64,000 nt of DNA from Macrothele yani (lineage: Eukaryota > Arthropoda > Arachnida > Araneae > Macrothelidae): NCBI GenBank assembly GCA_039090855.1, contig CM077025.1, forward strand, positions 97,320,489-97,384,488, in the 5' to 3' direction. The notes beneath the pieces were generated by a model, which saw only the letters and a list, made by a program, of their open reading frames with translations, was not told the origin of the DNA and searched no databases. A program made the position numbers and the translations under genes. Below are positions 33,543-44,874 of this stretch, piece after piece. Numbering within the stretch: position 1 is the stretch's first letter; the number at the start of each line of letters is the position of its first letter.

Positions 33543-33620
33543 ATTTTATTCTGATTCCTATCTGCCTTTATGTCGTGTGCGTCCTTCTGGCAGGTACGTC
33601 ACATCTCCTGGTACGTTACA

Positions 33621-34959
33621 GGCGCAACAAATAAATTTTGTCAAATCAAAGTTTCTTGATCTCAAAGACGACTTGTGACGATTATATATATAATAAGATA
33701 ATAGAACGTAGTTTGTCACAAATATTTATTTTTTCAAGTCGTTTCCAAAGTTTGCTTGGTTTGTTAGCCTGCCAAGAATGTAACTGGTGGACGTGCGCCT
33801 GACCTAAATAATGATTCACAATCGCGAAGATTTCTTGGCACAATACTCAAAATAATCTAATTAATGGCACGACTATTTACATAATTTATTCTGTATATTA
33901 GTAAAGGTCGGTTCGGGGAATTAGGTCGCTGCTACCAACATTATAATTTCAACAGATCAAACTGTCCAATGACCGATATCGGAAAAGTCAAACGGTATAC
34001 GTCATGCCGCAGATAAATTCCATTGTTGGTTATCGAAACGCGATACAATTTAGCCTCTGTTCTGATTGCACGACAGTTATTAGGATTTGCATAAGACGTA
34101 GGAATATTTCAAAGTATTTACAGGTTATGTCCTGATTAGGCGCTGCAATCCAGTTTTTTATAGTATACTCGCACACTACAAGGAGGTGCTTTAATTTCCA
34201 ACCTCCTGTTGTTTACTTAAACTTATTTCTGCTGCGCCGCTTATTCACTACGAGACATTCGTTGGTTTCGCTAGGGGTGATTCAGTAAACTTGAAGTCTA
34301 TTAGGATACACGTTGCAGCTTCATCAAGATGGTTAAAGGGACGACGCGACGCGGAGTAGTAGCATCGTAGTTCCTTTGAAATGTGATGCTGGTCCAAGGT
34401 GAATAACTTACGCTGTCGATACTCTTCAGGGATCCAATCATCCATCGATGGACTTTTCAATGGTGATTCTTACACACGCCAAGATGGCTCTTACAGACTT
34501 TGTATTTTGAGTTACTACGGGAGAAGAGGAGCTTTTGGTATATGCTTATTTGGGTCTAAACGTTCAACGACAGATCAGACCCTCTCCTTTTGAGTTTCTG
34601 AAAACCAACTGCTTTTGTTCTCTCGGATTAATGCACGCACAAGAACACAGAGATACTTGACATTTCCTATTTTCATACCATTTTTTGTTATAAATTGGGA
34701 ACTTTAGTTATCTTTGAGCTCCCCTTTTGCTACAAATCGTCTGTTCACAGTGCAACACAACGCCGATCCCATCCCTATGAAATTCTCTTTTGACTCAGAA
34801 ACGTGGCGTTGTTTAGTCTAACAAACGTCAATTGGCAATTTCACGAAGAAATCGCACCTACTTTATGGTTCTACTTTTCTCGCTTCCGTCCTCACACGGC
34901 GAGACAGCCTGTGGTAAACCGCTTAGTGACTTTTTTCTTGCCCTGAAGCCCTACCAGTA
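33621..34959. other. largely unannotated; weak short ORF
   Basis: An open frame at 34248-34460 on the minus strand (70 residues, starting MKSPSMDDWIPEEYRQRK) has no motif I recognise and no support from repeats or splice context. It may be chance. The rest shows no feature. Confidence 0.3.
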
Positions 34960-35042
34960 CCTCCAAATTAATTAAACTATAATTAATCGGCCTGATTGGT
35001 CACGCCCATTCGATTTAAAAATAAAGGGGCTTCGATCGTAAC
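34960..35042 (-). mobile_element. LTR-like end related to the solo LTRs
   Basis: On the minus strand it begins TGTTACGATCGAAGCCCC and contains GGGCGTGACC. It resembles the start of the LTRs at 41761 (TGTGACGACCCC) and 58189 (TGTTACGACCCACCCC). The other boundary and a TSD were not found. Confidence 0.35.
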
Positions 35043-35128
35043 ACTGCCCCCTATCAAGATTTATCTGAGTTTCGGCACACACTATCCCCTACCGAGGTCT
35101 AGTATAAGACCTCTCAAACGTATAAAAG

Positions 35129-36215
35129 TGGTTTATGGTGGGAAGACATTGTGTTACTAAAAGGACTTAGGTTTTCTCATCGAAAAGAAGGTTGGCACCC
35201 GCGGCTAGTAAAAAGAGTGGGTCGAAGAGAAGACAGCTCGTAAGATCGACAAGGAAGTTTATGGTGGGAAGACATTGTGTTATTAAAAGGACTAGAAGTT
35301 TATGGTGGGAAGACATTGTGTTATTAAAAGGACTAGAAGTTTATGGTGGGAAGACGTTGTGTTACTAAAAGGACTTTGGCTTTCTCATCGAAAAGAATGT
35401 TTTTTTTTTGTTTTGTTTTTTATTGCAGGTTTAACGACCACCGTGAGCAACTCAGTGGGCTATAAGCAGTCGCCCGTCCCTAATTTAGGGTCACTGTTTC
35501 CAGGGAAGGGAGAGAACCAATGCCGTAAGACAAGCACAACATCCATGCCTCACCGGGATTCGAACCCGGACCCCGTTCGGACGAATGATCAGAGGCCATC
35601 GCTTAGACCACTGCGCCACCGGGGCGGCGAAAAGAAAAGAAGGTTGGCGGCCGCGGCTAGTAAAAAGAGTGGGTCGAAGAGAAGACAGCTCGTAAGATCG
35701 ACAAGGAAGTTTATGGTGGGAAAGACATTGTGTTATTGAAAGGACTTGAAGTTTATGATGGGAAGACATTGTGTTACTAAAAGGACTTCGGTTTTCTCAT
35801 CGAAAAGAAGGTTGGCGCCCGCGGCTAGTAAAAAGAGTGGGTCGAAGAGAAGACAGCTCGTAAGATCGACACGGAAGTTTATGGTGGGAAGACTGTGTTA
35901 TTAAAAGGACTAGAAGTTTACGGTGGGAAGACATTGTGTTATTGAAAGGACTAGAAGTTTATGCTGGGAAGACGTTGTGTTACTAAAAGGACTTTGGTTT
36001 TCTCATCAAAAAGAAGGTTGGCGGCCGCGGCTAGTAAGAAGAGTCGGTCGAAGAGAAGACAGCTCGTAAGATCGACAAGGAAGTTTATGGTGGGAAGACA
36101 TTGTGTTATTAAAAGGACTTTGGTCTTCTCACTGAAGAGGAGGTTGGCGTCCCCGGCTAGTAAAAACAGTGGGTCGAAGAGAAGATAGATCGTAAGTTCG
36201 ACAAGGAACTTGATT
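35129..36215 (+). repeat. compound minisatellite (about 45 and 125 bp units)
   Basis: GTTTATGGTGGGAAGACATT recurs about ten times. Longer units also include CTCATCGAAAAGAAGGTTGG, GCGGCTAGTAAAAAGAGTGG and GACAGCTCGTAAGATCGACA. Open frames across it encode repeated Arg/Lys-rich peptides, which follow from the unit and are not evidence of a gene. A SINE interrupts it at 35400-35628. Confidence 0.9.
35400..35628 (-). mobile_element. SINE family B inside the minisatellite
   Basis: Poly-T at 35400-35409, then TTTAACGACCACCGTGAGCA, and a tRNA-like head ending GCGCCACCGGGGCGGC. CGAAAAGAA occurs on both sides as a short target duplication. Confidence 0.9.
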
Positions 36216-37600
36216 CAAAGGAAAAGCGAGTAAGGAATGTTCAGGCGCCCGAGAGGAGAAAATTAAGGAATCCGACAACTGAGTGGGAATAAAGTGATAC
36301 CAGCGAAAAATTAAGTTCGAATCGTGTGAACCCGTTTGGAAGCTAATGAAAGTAAATTAAAAAATAAATAACAGTTGAATAATTTCAAGGCTCAGTTTTC
36401 CGCAATTTCGTTGTACTGGTCCTAACGTAGCAATTTGAAATAGAACTCGCAGCACTCCTACAGTATAACACTATTTTACAACTGTCCTTTTTAATTTCTT
36501 TTTCTTGTGTAATTTTTGTAACCACTTGCTTGAATTTTTCATATCGACGCCACAAAGTTTCTCCGATGGTTTGGCAACGGTTGTGAGCCAGTCGGAGGGT
36601 AAATAAAACGACAAGCTCATAGCAGGGAGAAAGAAGTGAAAAGCTAACATGTGAAACGAATGTTATCTGCGACTCAATAATAACCTGTATATAACAGTTG
36701 GTCTGTTATTATACGATACGACGAGTGGTGGTTGTTCGAGTTGTGTTGTATATCAGAAAGTACACACACCGGCCAGTGATTTAGAAACATCTATGAAGAT
36801 GTACGTGAACGCTTACGCAGCGTATATGCAAAATAAGTGGTGGACATGAAAATTGGGCATACGGTATGCAAACTATGAGCGTTTCCAGCACCAAATAATA
36901 CTTACTTTACCCGTTACGGAGAGTTAAATGTATAATTGTAAAAGTTATATTTGAAAAACTTTTTTAAAACCGGACACAATTCACTCTCTGAAACACTTTG
37001 CGCACAATTCTGTACTTTTGATTGTGCATAGTTCTGTCGCAAGGCAGCATAAGGGTACACTTCTAACTGCATCAATTCTTCTGAAAATCTTATTGAAAAT
37101 AATTCTTTATGTACTGGATCTCATTCGCTACCGTAAAGGTTGGGATCATCATGCTCTATAAATAATGCAAAAATTTTCTGTTAGAGGATGTAATTGTAAA
37201 AACGTTTTTGCTCGCTATCTCCGCTTCCAGAAGTCATATTTGAAAAGTTCTTATTTCTTCCTACAGCTTTTGCTATGAAAAATGCTTTGCGTTTTTCTTC
37301 TTTTAGTTATTCACAATTGTACTTCCAGGCAGCGTCAAAATATATTTCCATTTGAAAGAGTGTCTCCGATTCTAAAAATCCGTCGGAAAGCTTTTTTCTT
37401 CATTACGAACAGTATTTTGTACCCATGTTCTTAAAATGTAGCACAGGTTTCCTGCTATGTAGCGTAAAATTGTACACTAGGTTTTTCTAAGCGTACATGA
37501 TTTACCGATTGAAGAAAACCAGTAGGTTTTCTTTCTCCTTTTTTTTTTTTTTTTTTTGGGTACCGATTCCAAAGTTTAACCTACGCAATAGTACACGATG
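36216..37600. other. 1.4 kb without recognisable feature
   Basis: AT-rich DNA; poly-T at about 37539-37557. No ORF of coding character. Confidence 0.5.
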
Positions 37601-37705
37601 ATTAAGCATACCGGAAAATGCGTGTTTGGTGGATTCCGAAGCAGCTGACCGATGAACACAAACAAAAGCTGATGCACATTTCCACTCAGTATTTGCAGTT
37701 TCATG
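37601..37705 (+). pseudogene. mariner transposase fragment
   Basis: Reads WIPKQLTDEHKQKLMHISTQ, matching the V-P-x-x-L-T-E-x-x-K-x-x-R linker that joins the HTH and catalytic domains of mariner transposases. Only about 35 codons remain. Confidence 0.6.
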
Positions 37706-37871
37706 GTAGAGGTCTTCCTGACGTTCACTGTTAAAAATTTTGTGCTAGGTTGTACCAAAAAGTGGTACTACACCAGCTGCACCACTTTCTGAGAAACGAC
37801 ACACCATTGTGTGGTGCAGACAAAACCCAAAATCATGATGCAACTTTACATCACGTTTGGTACGAGGTTAT

Positions 37872-39416
37872 AACTGGTGTGCAAAAATTAAGGACGAAGA
37901 GGAGAAATTAGCATAACAGCGGAACGAGCAGGAAGAACGGACCGAAAGACCACTCAGGAGATAGACTAGGGTCCGGTACAGTAGGGCATGCGCATATATG
38001 TAGCAAGACGTAGGGGGAAGGGGAGTGTCGGAAATGTATAAAGCTCACGGGCGGTTTAAGCTCAGCAATTCGATGAAAGCTATTGCACGGTGTACATCGG
38101 TATGAACGACGTCGAGTTACTGCCACCGTGTGATATGCCCAACAAGCAATCCAGTAGACGACATCTGAATGACTTTACCCGAGGTCGCGTCATTGGGATG
38201 TTGGAAGAAGATCGGAGTGAGACTAGTGTGGCCGAAGAGTCCGAGATCGCTCACTTCATCGTTTCACGAGCGTGGAGAGCATTTCAAACGACAGGAACAG
38301 CTGTCCGAGAGTTTAGCAGTGGTCGTCCACGAGCAACCACGGTGGCGGACGATATTGTCCTACAGGCGAGAAGAGACAGACGGCAGACAGCTGGAGAAAT
38401 CGCAAGGCACATGCAACAGACAACTGGACGTCCGTTATCGCGTTTTACCGTGTCCAGGAAGCTGCACAAAGGTGGTCTATTTGCACGACGACCAGTACGG
38501 TGTGTGCCATTAACGCCTGCTCATCGGAGACGGCGGTTTCTGTGATGCCAGGAACACAAGAACTGGACACATCAGCAATGAGGTCGAGTTCTCTTTACGG
38601 ATGAGAGCCGATTTAGTCTGACGTGCGATTCTGGACGTATACATATCTGGAGAGAACAGGGAACACGCAATCACACCTCCAACATCATCGAAAGGGACCG
38701 GTCTGGAGGTGGCGGACGTCTCGTTTGGGGCGGTATCATGCTTGGTAGCCGTACTGACCTCCACATCTTCCAAGGAGGTTCAGTCACTGGTCTCCGCTTT
38801 TGTACCGAGGTTCTCCTGCCTCACGTGCGTCTGTTTAGAGGTGCTGTGGGTCCTGAGTTCTTCATGGACGACAACGCTACACCTCATCGTACAGTGGCTG
38901 TCGCAGAGCTGTTGGAGAGTGAGATATTCAACGCATGGATTGGCCCGCAAGGTACTCGGACCTAAATCCAATCGAACACGTGTAGGACCTTCTCGGGAGA
39001 CGCTCGGCAGCACGCCACCAGCCGCCAGCAACGATTCCGCAGCTGCGATTGGCGCTACAAGAGGAATGGGCCGCGATGTCTCAACAGCTCCTTGACAACC
39101 TGGTCCTCAGCATGGACAGACGTTGTAAATCCTGCAACGCAGTCAGGGGTGATCATATCCCCTACTAAAGGCTGGATTTTTCTTGGCAGCCGCCTATCAC
39201 ATGGACGTTTCTGTCTTCTGTCCAGTTGTGCTCGAAGCTACCTTTTCAATAAAGTGCCTTTGTATCCTTTGGATTCCTTGTTTGGACGGCTTTGCTCACT
39301 TCTCTCATATTCTTGCATCTTGGGGATCTTATGGTATGATTTGAGTCGATGTGGAGCACTTCTGCACGACGCTACATTAAAAAAACCGTCTCGTCCTTAA
39401 TTTTTGCACGCCAGTG
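37872..39416 (+). mobile_element. Tc1-like element, near full length
   Basis: ACTGGTGTGCAAAAATTAAG on the left mirrors CTTAATTTTTGCACGCCAGT on the right, with TA close to both outer ends. About 1.54 kb, with a transposase relic inside. Confidence 0.9.
38090..39150 (+). pseudogene. Tc1-like transposase
   Basis: N-terminal HTH LNDFTRGRVIGMLEEDRSET and VSRAWRAFQTTGTA, a G-R-P-R hinge (38320-38340), RQTAGEIARHMQQTTGRPLS, FTVSRKLHKGGLFARRP. Catalytic blocks are VLFTDESRFSLT (first Asp, about 38590-38620), GGGRLVWGGIM, FFMDDNATPHR (second Asp, about 38858-38890), and a frame-shifted L-N-P-I-E-H-V block near 38963-38985. One stop near 38545-38577 and a frameshift near 38945 disable it. Confidence 0.88.
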
Positions 39417-39554
39417 TACCGCATTATGGTGCAAAGTTGCACCATATTTTGGGGTTTCATTTGCACCACACAGTGGTGTATCTTTTCTCAGAAAGTGGCG
39501 CAGCTGGTGTAGCACCACTTTTTAGTGCAACCTACCAAAACAATTTTAACAGTG

Positions 39555-39885
39555 TATGATACGAGGTCTTCCAGTCGATAGTGCAGGTGTTCCGGTGTTA
39601 CCAACCTTATGATACAAGTCTTCCTGACGTTATTTGCGCAAGATCTACTCGACGTTAGTACAGGTTTTCTCCACATTATCAGCGTTATAACAAGGACTTC
39701 TGGACGTTAGTACAAGTCTTGATAACGTTAGGACATAAGTCTTCCCTACGTCATCAGCGTTTTGCTGCACGTCTTCCCTTTCTACAGGTGTTCCCGACGG
39801 TATCAGCGTTGTGATACAGGTCTTTCCGACGTTATGGTAAAAGGTCTTCCCGACGTTATAAGCCTTATAGTAAGAGATGGGTTTT
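39555..39885 (+). repeat. degenerate minisatellite
   Basis: Variants of GATACAGGTCTTCC-GACGTTATCAGCGTT recur about every 30-45 bp. GGTCTTCCTGACGTT at 37711-37725, on the other side of the MITE, is part of the same array, so the MITE inserted into it. Confidence 0.75.
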
Positions 39886-40529
39886 TCCAGGTATAGGTTT
39901 CTTCGATGAGACTTGCACCTAGGTCTTGTCGTTGCTTATAATTAGGGCAGTAATTCTGGCGCGTCGTGAATTTCCGCGATTTTATCCGCGAATTTTAGGG
40001 GTTTTCTGTAATTTCGCGAATATCAGATATATTCGCGAATTTCAGGTTTTTTACCTATTTTTGCCTAATTTTTATTATAATTTTTTGATAACTGTATTTT
40101 TCGTAATTAAATAATTTTAATACTGCCTTCGTTAGAATTTACGCTAAGAATATACCGCAAAGTAATCCTACTCGAAAGACCAAACCAGAACTTTAAACCT
40201 TGAATTACCTCTCAAGATTGTTCGTTACGAAGATTGGCGAACAAGCTTGACTTTTCGAACAAGCTTGACGGGGAATTCAAGGTGACATGCACTTTGCTGA
40301 AGAGTACACACTTGGTCTTTTGTGATTTCTCCCCGCTACTGTTGAATGATCTTTGCGACTTGCCTGACTAGTAAACCGTATGTCGTCAGTCGTGTTAGTA
40401 ATTTTAGCTGGGAAAGCAGCTCACAGAAAAGTGTGTTTCGCAGACGCTTAGCTTAGAAAATTTATACTTTCATGTGATTAGTTTTTGAAGTTTCTAGATA
40501 TTGTTTGTTTTTTTTAATTTTGAGAATGA

Positions 40530-43500
40530 GCCACGTGAGTAAAATGAGTGCATCTAAAAGATGCAAGCAAGGGAACGTTTCATGTGAACAAAAATCTATT
40601 GTTCGGTTCGTGTCGCAACATATCAGCTGATTTTTCAAGAAAGGACAGTTGTGAAAAGCATTCAGCAAGCAAGGCGCATTAAAAAAAGGTGTGTCTGAAC
40701 AGTCAACCGAAAATAATGGAGATTAGTTAATTGAAATAATAAATTATATTTTAATTAAATGTTGATGAATTAATTGCGAAAAGAACTGCACAAGAGCAGC
40801 ATCGCTCAATGGAACTTTCGAAATTAACTGGTGCCTTTTGTGCAGCTAACATTCCACTTTCCAAACTGGATAACCCTACATTAAAATATTACTTGGAAAA
40901 TTCGTTGAAAGGTATTGGTGTTATTCCAAATGCAAACGGGATGCGGAAATGTAATTTGCCGAAAATATATGATACACACAAGCAACAAGTGAAATATTTT
41001 TTAAAATCAGTATCCGGTGTAAGCATCGTAGCAGACGAAACAACTGACTCAGAAGATAGATACATTTTGAATATTCGTGCTGTTCCATCAGCTGAACCGA
41101 ATTTTGAAAGCTTCAAAGATGAAACCTCTTTGAATGTAAACTTCCTTGAATGCATCACTTTGGAATCTGTAAATTTTAAAGCAGTCGGCAAACCAATACT
41201 TCAGTGTATTAATAAGTATGAAATATCTTTTGCTAATATAACCGCTTATGTGACATACAATACATCTTACATGTCCAAAGCGTGGGGAAAAAGCCTGAAA
41301 GTCGTATTTTTGAATGGTGTTCACGTCACCTGCAATGTGCATTTTTTGTTATCTTTTGGGCGAAATTTAGCAGAATGAGTTTGAAAATGTTAATTCTCTA
41401 GTAGTTGTTGTTAAACGTGCCTTCACAACTTTTCCCTCCCGTAAAGAATATGTTCGACTATTTTTGCAGGAGAAGGGCAAAATACCTTGCTTACCACCAG
41501 ATACCTGTGCAGACTAGGTGGGACATTTGGTTTGAGGCCGTGCTTTTTCACTGCAAACAGTTAGAAGACTACGCAGAGTTTTTTGCGAAAGAGAAAGACA
41601 AGAGTAGCAGTTGTATTGTGGATAAAATCATTGAGTATTGTCAAGATAGAGATTTAATAGAAAATCTGAAGTAGGTTGAGGTTATCGTGCCGTATATTTC
41701 CGGACAGCTCACTTTATTTGAAAAAAAAAAAACCCCAGCGAATTTCCCCACTCAAAATATTGTGACGACCCCCCCCCGCTCGCATAATTAATTGGCGAGA
41801 GGCGTGGTTAATTAACGGTAATTGACTCTTGATTGGGGGTTTTAATTAACAGAGAGCTATAATTTAAACACTTGCGAGGGGCGGTATATTAAGAAAAGAT
41901 CTGCTGGCACTTGGAATTCAAGTGGCGAGTTGCAGGTGTTTGCCACGAGAACAAAGAGCCCATAAACGGAAATGGGACGGGTCAGAGTTTAAAAGCTATT
42001 TCCCATGACTCAAAAATGTTTGGACGGCAAAAGCGTTTGAAGCTTTTGTCTGTGCCGCGCGCGAAACAATGGGAAAGCTCTTGGACTTGAAGAGCGATTT
42101 TTAATAAATATGTCACGGTTTCAAGTGTTAGAATTCGCCGATTACCAATTTCTTGGAGACGGGAGATTGTTGTTGAGTGGCAGAATCCGTTTTAAGCCGA
42201 GAGAATGAGGAAGGAGTTTTCCTCGCCCTAGAAAATGCTTGCCGTCTGTGTGCTCTTGCGTTCTGAGCATAAGAAGGGAAGCAAGCTGAAAACATAAGCT
42301 GAGGAATAACCAGCACCAGATCTGCCTGGGAACTTTCTTCACCTCGCCTGAACATCGATACCTGCCGTAAAGAGTCATTTCAGGTGAAATGCTGAGAGAG
42401 ACATAATAATTACGGGCTCCTCGCTCACCCAAAGAGAGATAGAGAGAGAGAGAGAGAGGGGAAGAAACGCCTGGCACCAGGAACCACGGAGGACCCACCC
42501 TGCAGATAGACCGTCTGAAGTAACCGCTAGCCTCTTCGTGAAGAAAGCGAGGAGAGAACTTTTGTGTGTGTGTGTGTCTGAGTACGTACCTCCAGTGACC
42601 GGGGAACGACATCGTTTTAGCCACAGCAAAGAATGAGCGGTGATGGAAGTTGAGATTAAACTACCCTTTGTGAGTGTTGAGTTTTTTTTGGTGTCATCAA
42701 TACTGTGGATACTCAAGGACCTATGTAAGTACTTTTTACCAGTATTTTATTTGCGGCCCATTGTGAACGAAAAGACTTTTCGTTAGGACATATTTTCTGA
42801 AACACCGAAGAGGGCCAAAGCTGACCGGAAATTATAACTTTCATTATTTAATGAAGAATCCGGTGTAATTTATGCATATATCTATTAAATCCCTGTTTTA
42901 ATTGTTATACTGTGCCTCCATTGGTTTATTGGTGTACTGTGTCGGCTAATTGGCTAACGAGGTATTGGCGGATCCAGTGATTCGAATCTCAGTCCGGAAA
43001 ATAATTGGGCATCCTGACATCTAAGGCCCAAACGTCGCAACAATATATATAATGAAATGTTGGACATCGCCAACAGTCATCTTAGCAAGAGTCAAGACTG
43101 CGATCACGTCGCTGCAAAAAGAGCTCTATCCACTTCTTATGAAAAAATTGGACATTATTTTTTTGAAGATAAAAAGCATCGGTTTTATCAGCCAGAAGCA
43201 AATTTCTTCAAAACATGTATGGGTGTTTGATCATGATCAATTTAAGTCCTTGGACCTTTTAGACGACGAAGAAGATTTGTTTGTTTTCAGCCACATTCCT
43301 GTGTTCGAAGACGAAGACCAACTAAAATGTGAATTTCAGTTCATATAAAGCGAGTGTAAAAGAATTTCGTGTCAGAGAAGGTTTGCTAGACTTCTGGAAT
43401 ACGAAAAAAGGTCGTTTTCCTGAGCTACATAATTTCGCCACCCACAATCAGTGTCGATGCTGAACAATTCTTTTCTAAATTTAAAAACGTGTTGCAGGAC

Positions 43501-43640
43501 AACAGACACAGTGGCAAAGACCGCCGAAATTTCATCCCGCAACCGCCCCGTGAATTTTGCCTTAGCATTAAAGAAGAAAATCTGTGTATGTACAATATAA
43601 TGTATCAAAATGCCGTTCACATAAATGGAAATCTTGATCT
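40530..43640 (+). pseudogene. hAT transposase, CGGBP1-like family
   Basis: The N-terminal BED-like region is decayed (about 40530-40800). The 190-residue open part 40809-41378 has LTGAFCAANIPLSKLDNPTL and SIVADETTDSEDRYILNI with the catalytic Asp. A piece with P-x-x-T-R-W-x-x-W is at 41480-41540. After the LTR, 43052-43348 continues and PPTISVDAEQFFSKFKNVL at about 43437-43493 is the hAT dimerisation domain. CGGBP1 itself is a domesticated relative; this copy is dead. Confidence 0.8.
41761..43042 (+). mobile_element. probable solo LTR with ATAT TSD
   Basis: Starts TGTGACGACCCCC and ends CGTCGCAACA, giving TG...CA ends with short inverse similarity. ATAT lies on each side (41757-41760, 43043-43046). 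It separates two halves of one hAT transposase, so its boundaries are well placed. No internal domain or PBS follows. A (GA)n run is at 42429-42458 and (TG)n at 42563-42577. The superfamily (Gypsy suspected) is inference. Confidence 0.7.
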
Positions 43641-43902
43641 CGTGTGATAAAATTGCCAGAATTTGAATCGTTTATAAATGCATGTATCAATTTTAAAAAC
43701 TTATAAAGTTATAATGGTTATTTAGTTATGTACTAGTCATTTGTATTACTGCTTCATAACTTCGTAGACCTTTTTTTTTTTTTTGTCGAAATGTTAGTGT
43801 ATATCAATCGGGAGCGAAATTTTTGCGAAATTTCATCCGTCGACCGCCGCGCGAATTTTCCTTTCTCCCCCCCCCCCCCCCCCCAATAAAATTACTGCCC
43901 TG

Positions 43903-43955
43903 CTTATAACCCATTGAGTTGCTCAAGGTGGTCATTAAACCCCCAAACAAAAAAT
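43903..43955 (+). mobile_element. SINE family B, 3' end fragment
   Basis: CTTATAACCCATTGAGTTGC and GGTGGTCATTAAACCCCCAA with an A-tail are the last 50 bp of the SINE. Confidence 0.8.
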
Positions 43956-43959
43956 CAGA

Positions 43960-44180
43960 GCATAAACATACAGTTACGTCTTCTAGTGGCAAAAACCGTG
44001 CTTTATGACCCCCCCCCCACTCCCAAAATAAGCAAATTATTCTTCATAGTGAATGCTAGGCAAATCAAAAATAATTTTTAGATGAGGGTTTTTAAAAGCA
44101 AAAATATATTTTAAAAAAAATACTCATAGATTACTCCTTTATGCCTCTAGCGGAAGAGCTGTTCATTATTTATTTTTAAT
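43960..44180 (+). repeat. divergent fragment of modular family 1
   Basis: ACGTCTTCTAGTGGCAAAAACC (about 43976) and TATGCCTCTAGCGGAAGAGC (about 44140) are degraded module cores about 165 bp apart. A C9 run lies between them. Confidence 0.55.
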
Positions 44181-44610
44181 TTCTGTAAAGGCCAGCCGCG
44201 AAATGTGAGGAGAATGGTCATCATTATAAATGGTAACAGTAATTAATTTCGTGCATCAGAGATCCTAGTTATATTTATTTTACCGTCTATACACGATGAA
44301 GATTTTGAATCTAAATATTCAAATCTGAAAAAGATCTTAAAACCACCTGCAACCAGATAAATATCTTTATTTGATCATTCACACATTACTAGATCTTTCA
44401 AAACGCCAAGCGTTTCATCTTCAGGTATTAGCTGATCAACAAAAATTAGAAACTTTATGTTTATATTACAGCAGTTCAAAAAATGGGTAACGTATTTTAT
44501 AATCATTCGCGTGATGTCAATAGCGCGTGAGTTGTTACTGAGTATCATACAACTGCAAGTGTTATTGGCTCGTACATTAACAAGTCAAAAGAAAGTCTTA
44601 GCGAGTATTA

Positions 44611-44874
44611 TTATTGGGTTTGACTTCGCCGAAATAATGTTGTCCATGGATTCGGGATCGTGATGGGTTGGTCCTCGTTGCAACACTTTTTATCATATTC
44701 GTAAATAAAGAGACTTTCCATAAGCAGCAGGGATCTTCTAGTGTTAGTTGTTGCCAATATTTTAGATTCATTCCATACCGGGGTGTGCGTTCCTTTGTTT
44801 ACTGTTCTAGATAACGCAGATTCTTCAGAGTGAATTTTAACGGCAAACTTATGTTCAGAGAGTCTTGTGTGCAA
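44611..44874 (-). pseudogene. second, inverted copy of the GIY-YIG C-terminus
   Basis: On the minus strand it encodes HTRLSEHKFAVKIHSEESAL and the following residues of the same domain, with one Tyr-to-Phe change and a frame change at the C-C-N-E-D stretch. It is the left arm of the inverted element. Confidence 0.85.

Larger units (their letters stand above)
32798..33620 (-). mobile_element. TRIM in LTR-internal-LTR-internal-LTR form
   Basis: Three 181-bp LTRs (32798-32978, 33118-33298, 33440-33620) alternate with two internal regions of about 140 bp. GGCG flanks both outer ends (32794-32797, 33621-33624), a 4-bp TSD. Minus-strand TGGCGCCCGAAC sites follow two LTRs (33427-33438 and 33105-33116), and a purine tract AAGGGGGAGATGA precedes the next LTR. 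The outer LTRs appear identical and the middle one differs at two positions, implying a recent insertion. No protein is encoded. Confidence 0.93.
37726..39554. mobile_element. palindromic MITE split by a Tc1-like element
   Basis: CACTGTTAAAAATTTTG (37726) mirrors CAATTTTAACAGTG ending 39554. The inner sequence is also inverted, with CACCAGCTGC and ACCACTTTCTGAGAAA.G against their complements, so the arms 37726-37871 and 39417-39554 make one long palindrome. The Tc1 sits at its centre. Confidence 0.85.
39943..43902 (+). mobile_element. hAT element with 8-bp TSD, split by a solo LTR
   Basis: TAGGGCAGTAATTCTGG (39943) mirrors AAAATTACTGCCCTG ending 43902. CTTATAAT (39935-39942) and CTTATAAC (43903-43910) are an 8-bp target duplication with one mismatch. 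Sequence immediately right of it belongs to SINE family B, so the hAT probably landed at the SINE's CTTATAGCCC motif. Confidence 0.85.

Noticed and set aside
34248..34460. Host gene encoding a 70-residue protein
   Set aside because: No recognised motif, no splice or promoter support; kept only as a weak note.
33674..35042. Third solo LTR bounded by TGTGACGA and TCGTAACA
   Set aside because: The right end resembles the other LTRs, but there is no matching target duplication and the left end is not convincing.
35302..36188. Arg/Lys-rich protein gene
   Set aside because: The frame follows the minisatellite units and runs through an antisense SINE; no start context or domain.
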